From: Lachnospiraceae bacterium
GTDB lineage: Bacteria; Bacillota; Clostridia; Lachnospirales; Lachnospiraceae
Assembly (NCBI GenBank): GCA_004558185.1
Contig: SFDP01000058.1
Location: 1 to 11,829 of the forward strand
Length of the DNA: 11,829 bases
Reading direction: 5' to 3'
A program made the position numbers and the translations under genes. A model generated the notes under the pieces. The model had not been told where the DNA came from and ran no database searches. It was given only the letters and a program-made list of their open reading frames with translations. Position 1 is the first letter of the stretch. Each line of letters opens with the position of its first letter. Shown piece after piece: positions 1-7,840 of the stretch.

Positions 1-9
1 GGTGCTTAC

Positions 10-108
10 GCCCCACTTTTAAGCTCATATTTTGGCGGGTCTCAAGGACATTCACCCACATTTGAGCAAGCTCATGTGGGTTCAGACCTTTTGACCCTGA
101 TATCATAA
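10..108. repeat. Left copy of a 99-bp repeat, inverted at the window's far end
   Basis: Bases 10-108 are the reverse complement of 11731-11829 with a single difference (A at 100 against C at 11739). Inside is a strong stem-loop: ACCCACAT (54-61) pairs with ATGTGGGT (74-81), and GAGC (64-67) with GCTC (70-73). Outer pairs form between GGTCT (38-42) and AGACC (84-88), or alternatively between GGGTC (37-41) and GACCC (93-97). No T-run follows, so it is not an ordinary terminator, and no convincing reading frame lies in it. It sits between genes, just before the xpaC promoter region. I infer a dispersed intergenic palindromic repeat; the name of the family is unknown to me. Confidence 0.9.
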
Positions 109-117
109 AAATAAATA

Positions 118-147
118 TATACAAAGATTATTTATCTATGGTAAAAT
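118..147 (+). promoter_or_regulatory. Possible promoter for xpaC-telA
   Basis: An extended -10 element is visible: TG (139-140), G, then TAAAAT (142-147). A weak -35 candidate, TATACA (118-123), lies 18 bases upstream. The predicted start near 154 would fall inside the following hairpin. The -10 is good, the -35 poor. Confidence 0.4.
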
Positions 148-189
148 AGTAGCGTTATTAAAATGGCGCTGCTATTTTTTTCTTTTTTT
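143..189 (+). terminator. Intrinsic terminator-like hairpin overlapping the xpaC promoter
   Basis: AAAATAGTAGCG (143-154) pairs with CGCTGCTATTTT (167-178) with one T-G wobble, across a 12-base loop, and a T-rich tract runs to 189. This is a classic terminator shape on the + strand. It probably ends transcription arriving from upstream of the window and the repeat. A transcript started near 154 would lack the 5' arm and escape it. Confidence 0.65.
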
Positions 190-209
190 AAGGGAGGCTC
201 TAACGAAGG

Positions 210-1211
210 ATGGCAAAACAGGAATTGTATGAATATCAGTATACGACACCCAATAAAAAGGTGATTCATACCTGCCTGCCGGCATTGCGTAAGCCTAGAG
301 GAAGTTCTAAACAAAACAGTAAGATTACCTGGGGAATCATCTTTCAGATTATTGGTGTGGCAGGAATTTTAGGATTGCCCCAAATGGTTGCCGATGGAGC
401 AGGAATTGTCAGTATACTTACCAAGACAGTCATTCACGGAGGTCTTCTGCTGGTCGGATTTTGGCAGATGCATAAAGGAAGATTGGGCTTAAGCAGAATG
501 AAAAGGTACTTTCGGTATATGAAGGTATTTGAACATCAGCCCTATGCTTCTATCGATGAGTTGGCGGGAAAGGTGGCTAAGAAGCCGGGGATCGTAATCA
601 GGGATTTGGAATATATGATCGATGAAGGCTGGTTTTTAGAGGCTCATCTGGATAGAAAGCGGAATTATTTTATGCTTACGGACCAGGCTTATCAGCAATT
701 TAGTGAAGCGGAAAAAGGAAGAATTTTACGGGAAGAGCAGGAAAAGCAGGCAAGGCAGGCGAAAACCGATCCCGCTGCAAAAGAACTGTCCGGGCTTTTA
801 GAGGAAGGAAATAGATATATTAAGGAGATTCGTACATTAAATGAAGGAATCAGGGGCGAGGAGATCAGCCATAAGCTGGATGCTATTGAAGAAGTGGCAG
901 ACCGTATTTTTGAACAACTGAGAAGAAAGCCGGAAAAAATAGATGATTTTCGTAAATTTATACAGTATTATCTGCCTACCACGGTAAAGGTGGTAAGAGC
1001 CTACAAAAATTTTGAACAGGAAAATCTGCCCAGCAGGCAGTTAGAGGAAAGCAAGCAGGAAATTGAAGAAACTCTGGATAAGGTGCAGATGGCCTTCCAG
1101 AGGCTGAGAGAAAAGCTGCTGGAAGAGGATGTACTTGATATTTCCACCGATTTAGATGTACTGGAAACGATGATGTTTCAGGAAGGTTTAATTTCTGATG
1201 AATTTAAGTGA
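210..1211 (+). CDS. xpaC: XpaC-like membrane protein (5-bromo-4-chloroindolyl phosphate hydrolysis family)
   Basis: This 333-residue protein resembles the XpaC / Halogen_Hydrol family, which was named after a colour reaction in Bacillus and whose true role is unsettled. The N-terminus is basic and cytosolic. Two hydrophobic segments follow at about residues 40-60 and 65-86. Residues about 100-165 look like a winged helix (helices around SIDELAGKVAKK and IVIRDLEYMIDEG, then a basic wing). The rest is charged, mostly helical and coiled-coil-like, with the stretch around FRKFIQYYLPTTVKVV (about 258-273) typical of the family. AGGGAGG at 191-197, 12 bases before the ATG, supports the start. The next gene is telA-like, as in the xpaC-yaaN pair of Bacillus subtilis, so I infer that the two act together at the membrane. 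Family confidence is good; biochemical function is unknown. Confidence 0.8.
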   Translation: MAKQELYEYQYTTPNKKVIHTCLPALRKPRGSSKQNSKITWGIIFQIIGVAGILGLPQMVADGAGIVSILTKTVIHGGLLLVGFWQMHKGRLGLSRMKRYFRYMKVFEHQPYASIDELAGKVAKKPGIVIRDLEYMIDEGWFLEAHLDRKRNYFMLTDQAYQQFSEAEKGRILREEQEKQARQAKTDPAAKELSGLLEEGNRYIKEIRTLNEGIRGEEISHKLDAIEEVADRIFEQLRRKPEKIDDFRKFIQYYLPTTVKVVRAYKNFEQENLPSRQLEESKQEIEETLDKVQMAFQRLREKLLEEDVLDISTDLDVLETMMFQEGLISDEFK

Positions 1212-1227
1212 AAGAGAGGACAAGCAG

Positions 1228-2382
1228 ATGGAAAAAATTACTGATGAAGATGTTATGGAATCCGTACCGGAGCTGACTTTTGAACCCTTCGTGGAAGAAA
1301 AGGAGCTTCCCAGGCTCAAGCCAGAGGAAGAACTGGCTGAAATTAAGGAGGAGTTGGAGGAGCCTGCCCTAAGCCCCGAAGAAAAGAAAATGGTACAGGA
1401 ATTCAGTGAAAAAATTGATTTAAAAAATTCCAATCAGGTGCTCCAGTACGGAGCAGGGGCTCAGAAAAAAATCGCCGATTTTTCCCAGTCGGCACTGGAT
1501 AATGTACGCACCAAGGATTTAGGTGAGGTTGGTGACCTGCTGGCCGGTGTGGTAGGAGAATTGAAGGAATTTGATACAGAAGAAGAAAAGGGATTTTTGG
1601 GAATCTTCAAAAAGGCCGGAAATAAAATGGATGCCTTAAAGGCAAGATACAGCAAGGCAGAGGCTAATGTGAACACCATGGTACAGGTGCTCGAGGGCCA
1701 TCAGATTCAGCTCATGAAGGATACCGCCATGCTGGATAAAATGTATGAGATCAACAAAAATTATTTTAAAGAGCTGAATATGTATATCCTGGCGGGAAAA
1801 CAGAAGATTAATCGGGTAAAAACGGTGGATTTGCCGGCACTTGCCCAAAAGGCTCAGGACAGTGGACTGGCCGAGGATGCGCAGGAAGTAAATGATATGA
1901 AGGCCATGGTGGATCGCTTTGAGAAAAAAATCCATGATCTGGAGCTGACCAAAACGATTTCCCTGCAGATGGCGCCCCAGATTCGCATGATTCAAAATAA
2001 TGATGTGGTCATGGCGGAGAAGATTCAGTCTACTCTGGTCAACACCATTCCTTTGTGGAAAAGCCAGATGGTACTGGCTCTGGGCATGAATCGTTCTGTG
2101 GAGGCAGCAAAGGCTCAGCAGGCAGTTACCGATGTGACCAATGAATTGTTGAGAAAGAATGCAGCAGTCCTGCATCAGTCATCAGTGGAAACAGCCAGAG
2201 CCGCAGAGCGGAGTATAGTGGATATTAATACCCTGACAGAAACCAATCAGCTTTTAATTCAGACTCTGGATGAAGTAATGCAGATCCAGGCTGAGGGAAA
2301 ACAGAAAAGACAGCAGGCTGAGGTGGAACTGAACCGAATCGAGGATACGTTGAAGCAACGGCTGCTCCAGATGAGAGGGTAG
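1228..2382 (+). CDS. telA: TelA-family toxic anion resistance protein
   Basis: The product (384 residues from this start) belongs to the TelA / YaaN family, linked in other bacteria to tolerance of tellurite and some cell-envelope-active compounds; the mechanism is unknown. It has an acidic N-terminal region, then almost continuous amphipathic helix. Family-like stretches include KDLGEVGDLLAG, KYFKEL-type helices near residues 165-200, and QIRMIQNNDVVMAEKIQSTL followed by IPLWKSQMVLALG near 240-280. No signal peptide or membrane segment is seen. I prefer the ATG at 1228, which has AGAGAGG at 1213-1219 eight bases upstream. An in-frame ATG at 1198 overlaps the end of xpaC and also has AGGAAGG upstream, so it cannot be excluded. 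The tight spacing to xpaC implies one transcript. Confidence 0.85.
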   Translation: MEKITDEDVMESVPELTFEPFVEEKELPRLKPEEELAEIKEELEEPALSPEEKKMVQEFSEKIDLKNSNQVLQYGAGAQKKIADFSQSALDNVRTKDLGEVGDLLAGVVGELKEFDTEEEKGFLGIFKKAGNKMDALKARYSKAEANVNTMVQVLEGHQIQLMKDTAMLDKMYEINKNYFKELNMYILAGKQKINRVKTVDLPALAQKAQDSGLAEDAQEVNDMKAMVDRFEKKIHDLELTKTISLQMAPQIRMIQNNDVVMAEKIQSTLVNTIPLWKSQMVLALGMNRSVEAAKAQQAVTDVTNELLRKNAAVLHQSSVETARAAERSIVDINTLTETNQLLIQTLDEVMQIQAEGKQKRQQAEVELNRIEDTLKQRLLQMRG

Positions 2383-2405
2383 TAACAGAAGTAAGGAGAG
2401 AAGGT

Positions 2406-3242
2406 ATGAATCAGGTATATGAGAAACTAACAGGCTGCTACAGCAGTATTCGAAGCAGAATTGATTTTGTTCCTCAGGTGGCCATTGTTTTAGGCTCCGG
2501 TCTGGGAGATTACGGGAAGGAGATACGTGTGGAAGCGGAACTGTCCTACGCTGAGATCGATGGCTTCCCTGTTTCTACTGTACCCGGTCATGCAGGTAAA
2601 TTCATATTTGGCTTTGTGGGAGAAACCAAAGTGGTATGTATGCAGGGAAGGGTGCACTACTATGAAGGATATCCCATTTCCGATGTGGTTCTGCCTGCCA
2701 GACTGATGAAAATGCTGGGTGCAAAAATTTTAGTGTTGACCAATGCCTCCGGTGGAATCAATCCCTCCTTTGCTGCAGGAGACTTTATGATGCTGACAGA
2801 TCATATTTCCCTCTTTGCGCCCAATCCTCTGGTTGGACCCAATATAGAGGAGCTGGGAACCCGTTTTCCTGATATGACCTCTGTATATGATGGTGAATTA
2901 CAGGAAATCTTGGCTCGAACAGCAAAGGAAAATGGAATCGAGCTGAAAAAAGGAATCTATGCTCAGCTAACAGGACCTTCTTTTGAATCTCCGGCAGAAA
3001 TCAGGCTGCTGCACCAACTGGGGGCAGATGCGGTAGGAATGTCTACGGTGGTGGAGGCTATTGCGGCAAACCATATGGGAATGAGAATCTGCGGAATTTC
3101 CTGCGTATGTAACTTGGCTGCCGGAATAAGCCCCAATCCCCTTACTCATGAAGAGGTACAGGAGGCGGCCAGGATAGCGGCACCCCAATTTAAGCAATTA
3201 TTGACCCAGTCGGTGATTAAATTTGGCGAAAGGTGTCTGTAG
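2406..3242 (+). CDS. punA: Class I purine-nucleoside phosphorylase
   Basis: This cytosolic enzyme splits inosine and guanosine (and deoxy forms) with phosphate into the free base and ribose 1-phosphate. The 278-residue length and motifs match the trimeric class I family: GSGLG (30-34), PGHAGKF (60-66), GRVHYYEGYP (81-90), TNASGG (112-117), GPSFE (190-194), GADAVGMSTVVE (206-217) and CNLAAG (235-240). By comparison with the human enzyme, phosphate contacts would be Ser31, His62, Arg82 and His84, and base contacts Glu194 and Asn236. The Glu plus Asn pair suggests 6-oxopurine preference. AAGGAGAG at 2393-2400 fits the start. It lies 23 bases after telA and is followed by a nucleoside deaminase and a purine permease, which fits salvage. 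Methylthioinosine cleavage is possible but cannot be judged from sequence. Confidence 0.93.
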   Translation: MNQVYEKLTGCYSSIRSRIDFVPQVAIVLGSGLGDYGKEIRVEAELSYAEIDGFPVSTVPGHAGKFIFGFVGETKVVCMQGRVHYYEGYPISDVVLPARLMKMLGAKILVLTNASGGINPSFAAGDFMMLTDHISLFAPNPLVGPNIEELGTRFPDMTSVYDGELQEILARTAKENGIELKKGIYAQLTGPSFESPAEIRLLHQLGADAVGMSTVVEAIAANHMGMRICGISCVCNLAAGISPNPLTHEEVQEAARIAAPQFKQLLTQSVIKFGERCL

Positions 3243-3328
3243 ATATTCAGAGGAACCCCGGGATTTGTAATACTGCACAAAATCCCTGTGATCAAAAGGC
3301 TGCTAAAGCGGCAGAATGAGAGGAGTAA

Positions 3329-4603
3329 ATGAACATTCGTTTTTTTCATGCCCGTATTATGACGATGGCAGAGGCGGGAAGTATTATTGAAGGTGAGGTG
3401 TGGATACAGGATAACCGTATTCTTTATGTAGGCGAAGGAAGGGACTGTCCTCAGGCTCCTGCCTGGGACAGGGAGATTGATTGTCGGCAAAATCTGTTAA
3501 TGCCGGGGTTTAAAAATGCCCATACCCATTCCGGGATGACCGTATTCCGTTCTCTGTGTGATGATTATAATCTGCAGGACTGGCTGAATCAGGAGATATT
3601 TCCCCGGGAAGGGAGAATGACGGGAGAGGACTGTTACCAGTTGACAAGGCTTGCCATATTGGAGTATCTTACCAGTGGAATCACCGCTATCGGAGATATG
3701 TATCTGACACCGGAGACCATAGCTGAGGCATGTCAGGAAATGGGTATGCGATGTGTACTGGTCAGTGGACTGAACAGGTTTGGCCCCCCTCTGGAGGTAA
3801 TGGAAAAGAGATATAAGGAGCTGAATGGCAAGTATGACCTGATTACCTACAAAATGGGAGTACATGCAGAATATACCTGCTCAAAGGAACTTCTGGAGTC
3901 AGTATCCCGGTTGATCCACCAGTATAAGGCGCCTCTTTTCGTACATATGTCGGAGACGAAGGCAGAGGTAGAGGAGTGTATAGGTCGATATGGAATCACC
4001 CCTCCGGCGTTGTTTGATTCCCTGGGACTTTTTGATTTTGGGGGAACGATTTATCATGGAGTGCATATTACACCGGAGGATATGGAAATTCTTAAACGGC
4101 AAAAGATCAGTGTCATCACCAATCCGGCCTCCAATGCCAAGCTGGCCAGCGGAATTGCTCCCATAGGAGAGTATCTTCGACAGGGAATCCGTGTAGGAAT
4201 CGGAACCGATGGAGCTTCCAGCAACAACTGTCTGGATATGTTCAGAGAAATGTTTCTGGTAACGGCTCTGGCTAAGCTGAAGGAAAAGGACCCTTCGGCA
4301 GTGGATGCGTTAAAGGTACTGACTATGGCTACCGTTAACGGAGCGCTTTCCATGGAACTGCATGAGTCAGATATCCTGGCTGCGGGTAAGCTGGCAGATA
4401 TGATTATGATCGATCTTCATCAGCCCAATATGCAGCCCATTAATAATATTGCTAAAAATCTGGTCTACAGCGGCAGCAAATTAAATGTGAAGCTGACCAT
4501 GATCAATGGAAGGATTCTATATGAAAACGGCCGGTTTTCAGAAGCGGTGGATGCGGAAGAGATATACGCTCAGGCTAACGCTATTCTGGAAAGGCTGCGC
4601 TGA
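3329..4603 (+). CDS. mtaD: Amidohydrolase, MTA/SAH deaminase type
   Basis: The 424-residue protein is a metal-dependent amidohydrolase of the group that deaminates 5'-methylthioadenosine, S-adenosylhomocysteine and adenosine to inosine-type products plus ammonia. Visible sites are the metal ligands His65 and His67 (AHTHSG), Glu94 (IFPREG), His179 (GVHAEYT), His206 and catalytic Glu209 (FVHMSET), a conserved His at 243 (YHGVH), and Asp294 (GIGTDGASSNN). The barrel is flanked by the small beta domain formed by residues 1-58 and 350-400 (GKLADMIMID). AGAGGAG lies just before the ATG. The 86-base gap after the phosphorylase holds an imperfect hairpin without a T-run. Neighbouring phosphorylase and purine permease support a nucleoside substrate over guanine or cytosine deamination, but exact specificity is inferred. 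Confidence 0.88.
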   Translation: MNIRFFHARIMTMAEAGSIIEGEVWIQDNRILYVGEGRDCPQAPAWDREIDCRQNLLMPGFKNAHTHSGMTVFRSLCDDYNLQDWLNQEIFPREGRMTGEDCYQLTRLAILEYLTSGITAIGDMYLTPETIAEACQEMGMRCVLVSGLNRFGPPLEVMEKRYKELNGKYDLITYKMGVHAEYTCSKELLESVSRLIHQYKAPLFVHMSETKAEVEECIGRYGITPPALFDSLGLFDFGGTIYHGVHITPEDMEILKRQKISVITNPASNAKLASGIAPIGEYLRQGIRVGIGTDGASSNNCLDMFREMFLVTALAKLKEKDPSAVDALKVLTMATVNGALSMELHESDILAAGKLADMIMIDLHQPNMQPINNIAKNLVYSGSKLNVKLTMINGRILYENGRFSEAVDAEEIYAQANAILERLR

Positions 4604-4687
4604 TTTGATTGAAGACTGGTTTTTGGCTTTCAATATAGGGAAAATTTCCCATAAATTTTATTTTCTATGAGATTAGGAGGTAGTGAA

Positions 4688-6055
4688 ATGTTAGAAAAGT
4701 TTTTCCGTTTAAAGGAAAACAAAACGGATGTAAGAACTGAGGTGGTGGCCGGTATCACCACGTTTATGACCATGGCTTACATTCTGGCAGTTAATCCAAA
4801 CATCCTTTCCGCAGCAGGGATGGATGCCAATGCCGTGCTGATAGCCACTGCTCTGGCTTCCTTTGTGGGAACCATTTGTATGGCAGTCTTTTCCAATTAT
4901 CCCTTTGCACTGGCACCGGGTATGGGCTTGAATGCTTATTTTGCCTACACGGTTGTACTGGGAATGGGCTATAGCTGGCAGATTGCACTGGCTGCGGTAT
5001 TTGTGGAAGGTATCATTTTTATTGTGCTTTCTTTAACTAACGTGAGAGAAGCGATCTTTAATGCGATTCCCTTGACCCTGAAAGCTGCGGTTAGTGTGGG
5101 GATCGGCCTGTTTATTGCCTTTATCGGTCTGCAAAATGCCAAAATCATCGTAAACAGCGATGCCACTCTGCTGACCTATCAGACCTTTAAAACAGACTTT
5201 TCTTCTGTAGGTATGGGAGCGCTTTTGGCTTTGATCGGAGTTCTGCTCACTGCAGTTCTTCTGGTAAGAAAGGTAAAAGGCGGAATTTTATTTGGTATTA
5301 TTGCCACCTGGATCATCAGTATTCTGGCAGAGCTTGCCGGAATCTATGTTCCCAATCCGGAGCTGGGAATGTACAGTACCATTCCCACTGCGTTTATCAG
5401 CTTCGATTTCAGTTCCTTTGGCAATACTTTCGGACAGGTATTCAAGGCAGATTTCAGTGGTGTAAACCTTGTGGATTTTGTCATCGTGGTATTTGCTTTC
5501 CTGTTTGTAGATGTTTTTGATACATTGGGAACACTGATTGGTGTAGCAAGCAAGGCAGACATGCTGGATAAGGATGGCAGACTGCCCAGAATCAAGGGGG
5601 CATTAATGGCAGACTCGGTGGCAACGGCTGTGGGCGCTGTCTTTGGTACATCTACCACTACCACATATGTGGAGAGTGCAGCCGGTGTTACGGCAGGAGG
5701 CAGAACAGGATTAACTGCCATTGTCAGTGGTATCCTTTTCCTGCTGGCAATGTTCTTTTCTCCTTTGTTTTTGACCATTCCCTCTTTTGCGGTTGCTCCT
5801 GCATTAATCATCGTAGGCTTCTATATGATGGGCTCTGTAGCAAAAATTAATTTTGAAGACATGAGCGATGCCATTCCAGCCTTCCTGTGTATTATTTTCA
5901 TGCCCTTGGCTTACAGTATTTCTGAAGGAATTGCCATAGGTGTGATTTCCTGGACATTGATTAATTTGATCAGTGGAAAGGCAAAGGAAAAGAAGATCAG
6001 TTTGCTGATGTATGTATTGACGATCATATTTATCGCTAAATATATTTTCCTGTAA
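4688..6055 (+). CDS. NCS2-family purine permease (guanine/hypoxanthine type)
   Basis: A 455-residue, strongly hydrophobic membrane protein with about 12 or more membrane segments, of the AzgA/PbuG branch that imports hypoxanthine, guanine or adenine with protons. Diagnostic motifs are TTFMTMAYILAVNP (24-37), PGMGLNAYFAY (77-87), FVDVFDTLGTLIGVA (273-287), and GTSTTTTYVESAAGV (320-334) followed by GGRTGLTA. Only a few residues precede the first membrane segment. I place the start at 4688, seven bases after AGGAGG (4675-4680); an upstream in-frame ATG at 4667 has no ribosome site. It completes a purine-salvage trio with the phosphorylase and deaminase. The 84-base gap before it is too short for a purine riboswitch and shows only a small GGGAA/TTCCC hairpin (4638-4650). 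The exact base transported cannot be told from sequence. Confidence 0.93.
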   Translation: MLEKFFRLKENKTDVRTEVVAGITTFMTMAYILAVNPNILSAAGMDANAVLIATALASFVGTICMAVFSNYPFALAPGMGLNAYFAYTVVLGMGYSWQIALAAVFVEGIIFIVLSLTNVREAIFNAIPLTLKAAVSVGIGLFIAFIGLQNAKIIVNSDATLLTYQTFKTDFSSVGMGALLALIGVLLTAVLLVRKVKGGILFGIIATWIISILAELAGIYVPNPELGMYSTIPTAFISFDFSSFGNTFGQVFKADFSGVNLVDFVIVVFAFLFVDVFDTLGTLIGVASKADMLDKDGRLPRIKGALMADSVATAVGAVFGTSTTTTYVESAAGVTAGGRTGLTAIVSGILFLLAMFFSPLFLTIPSFAVAPALIIVGFYMMGSVAKINFEDMSDAIPAFLCIIFMPLAYSISEGIAIGVISWTLINLISGKAKEKKISLLMYVLTIIFIAKYIFL

Positions 6056-6080
6056 AGAGAAGGATTGGATTCAGAAAAAG

Positions 6081-6108
6081 AGAGCCTTGTGCCTTTGCAC
6101 AAGGTTCT
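6081..6108. terminator. Stem-loop after the permease, weak or reverse terminator
   Basis: AGAGCCTTGTGC (6081-6092) pairs with GCACAAGGTTCT (6097-6108), 12 pairs with one wobble, and a CTTT loop. An outer stem, TTCAGA (6070-6075) with TCTGAA (6118-6123), may enclose it. On the + strand only a loosely T-rich tail follows. On the - strand CTTTTTCT follows, which would be the better terminator, yet no - strand gene is seen nearby. It may attenuate transcription or protect the permease mRNA. Confidence 0.45.
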
Positions 6109-6172
6109 TGCTGATTCTCTGAAAAAATGATGAAGAATCAATGATTTATTTAAAACAGGTATGGAGATTAAG

Positions 6173-7840
6173 ATGGAGGAACTATTATTTTTAGGAGGCA
6201 TTTTGGCGGTGCTTCTGTATACTCTGTACAGAGGAATTGCGGAAGGAAGGAAAAGACAAAGAGCTCTCAGACAGACCCTGCTGGACAGTTATGGGAAAGC
6301 CAATACCAGAAAATGGAAAAGTGGGGAATTGGAGATGATTTCCAGGTATACAGAAGAAAAGAGAGGAGAGAATGGTATTGATTCTCTGACCTGGGAGGAT
6401 CTGAACATGAACGAGCTCTATAAGCAAATGGCCTATACCGGTTCCTCCGTAGGTGATGATTATTTATATTTTCTGCTCCATCATCCACGGCAGTCAAGGG
6501 AGGAGCTTCAGGAATTAGATAATAAGATTTCCTACTATCAGCAGAATGCAGAAGAGAGAGTGAAGCTGCAGGTTCTTTTTCATGGAATAGGAAGATTGAG
6601 GAACTATTCGCTTTCTCAGTATCTGCTGTATATGGAGGAGGTGGCTCCGGGGAAAAACATCACCCATCATCTGATGAACGCCCTGCTGCTATTATCTCTC
6701 TGTATAATGGGATTTTCCATGGGGGTAGGAGGCGTTCTGTTATTCCTCTGCGTCTGCTATAATTTTATTTCTTATTTTCGTTATAAAGGACAGATGGAAC
6801 CATATCTGACCAGCTTTCGGTACATCCTTTCTCTTTTGGATTTTGCGGTCAAAATTGAGAAGGAGCTGAATCCCGTATGGGGGAAAGAGAAGGAGGAACT
6901 TCAGGAAAAGGAAAAACGGTTCAGACAATTTCAGAAAAACTCTTTCCTTGTATTGTCCAGAGGCCGGCTGTCCGGTCAGGGCATGGAGTTGATTTTAGAC
7001 TATCTGAGGATGTGCTTTCATCTGGATATTATCAAATTTAATTCTATGCTTAAGCAGCTTCAGCAGGATATGGATGCAATATGGGAAATTTACGCACTTT
7101 TGGGAGAGCTGGACAGTTGTCTGGCCATTGGGGCATATCGGGCATCCCTGCCTGTATGGTGCGTTCCCCAATTTGCAGACAATGCAGGAATCATTATGGA
7201 TGAAGGATACCACCCCCTGGTCAGTGAGGCAGTTCCCAATTCCCTGCGGATGAAGAAGAATATTTTGCTGACGGGCTCAAATGCTTCCGGGAAATCTACC
7301 TTTTTAAAAACCATGGGCATTAATGTTTTGTTGGCTCAGACTGTGTACACCTGTGCGGCAAAGTCTTTTAGTCTGCCCTTTTGCCGACTGTTTACCGCAA
7401 TTTCGCTAAAAGACAGCGTGTTTTTGCAGGAAAGCTACTATATGGCAGAGATACGGGCAATAAAAAGGATTCTTGACTGTGCCGAAGAGGGAGTTCCGGT
7501 GGTCTGTATGGTGGATGAGGTTCTTAGAGGAACCAATACCGTGGAGAGGATTGCGGCCTCTACGCAGATTTTGCGACAGATGAGCCGGATGGGTATTCTT
7601 TGTCTGGCAGCAACCCACGACGGAGAATTGACCAAAACCTTGGAGGAGGAGTTTGATAATTATCATTTCGAAGAGGAATTGATTCGGGGAGATGTAAGAT
7701 TCTCCTATCAATTACTTCCGGGCAAAGCAGAAAGCAGTAATGCTATCCGTCTGCTGGAGGAATTGGGCTACAGCCCGCAAGTAACAGAAGGAGCCAGAAA
7801 AATGATTGAAGAATATAGAAAGCAGGGAGAGTGGAGATGA
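6173..7840 (+). CDS. Membrane-anchored MutS-family ATPase
   Basis: The 555-residue product carries the MutS ATPase domain at its C-terminus: Walker A GSNASGKST (368-376), ESYYMAEI (420-427), Walker B VVCMVDE with Asp448 and Glu449, RGTNT, and ATHD with His482. Upstream, a segment like the MutS lever domain (GDDYLYFLLHHPRQS onwards, about 94-145) is visible. It lacks the N-terminal mismatch-reading domain with its Phe-x-Glu motif. It has an N-terminal membrane helix (about 2-18) and two more (about 170-202) inserted in the lever region. This matches the divergent MutS-like proteins of Firmicutes, not post-replication repair MutS; substrate and role are unknown. The ATG at 6173 has GGAG six bases upstream; an ATG at 6161 is possible but has a poor site. 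Its last codons overlap rnhA, so the two are translationally coupled. Confidence 0.87.
   Translation: MEELLFLGGILAVLLYTLYRGIAEGRKRQRALRQTLLDSYGKANTRKWKSGELEMISRYTEEKRGENGIDSLTWEDLNMNELYKQMAYTGSSVGDDYLYFLLHHPRQSREELQELDNKISYYQQNAEERVKLQVLFHGIGRLRNYSLSQYLLYMEEVAPGKNITHHLMNALLLLSLCIMGFSMGVGGVLLFLCVCYNFISYFRYKGQMEPYLTSFRYILSLLDFAVKIEKELNPVWGKEKEELQEKEKRFRQFQKNSFLVLSRGRLSGQGMELILDYLRMCFHLDIIKFNSMLKQLQQDMDAIWEIYALLGELDSCLAIGAYRASLPVWCVPQFADNAGIIMDEGYHPLVSEAVPNSLRMKKNILLTGSNASGKSTFLKTMGINVLLAQTVYTCAAKSFSLPFCRLFTAISLKDSVFLQESYYMAEIRAIKRILDCAEEGVPVVCMVDEVLRGTNTVERIAASTQILRQMSRMGILCLAATHDGELTKTLEEEFDNYHFEEELIRGDVRFSYQLLPGKAESSNAIRLLEELGYSPQVTEGARKMIEEYRKQGEWR

Noticed and set aside
132..314. Short - strand open frame at the left end
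   Set aside because: It lies opposite the start of xpaC and the terminator T-run, and its poly-Lys/Phe character comes from that tract.
3260..3286. Hairpin GGGATTT/AAATCCC between the phosphorylase and deaminase genes as a terminator
   Set aside because: The stem is short, the loop is 13 bases and no T-run follows; the genes are probably cotranscribed.
4604..4687. Purine riboswitch before the purine permease
   Set aside because: The gap is only 84 bases and shows neither the conserved loops nor the three-way junction of that class.
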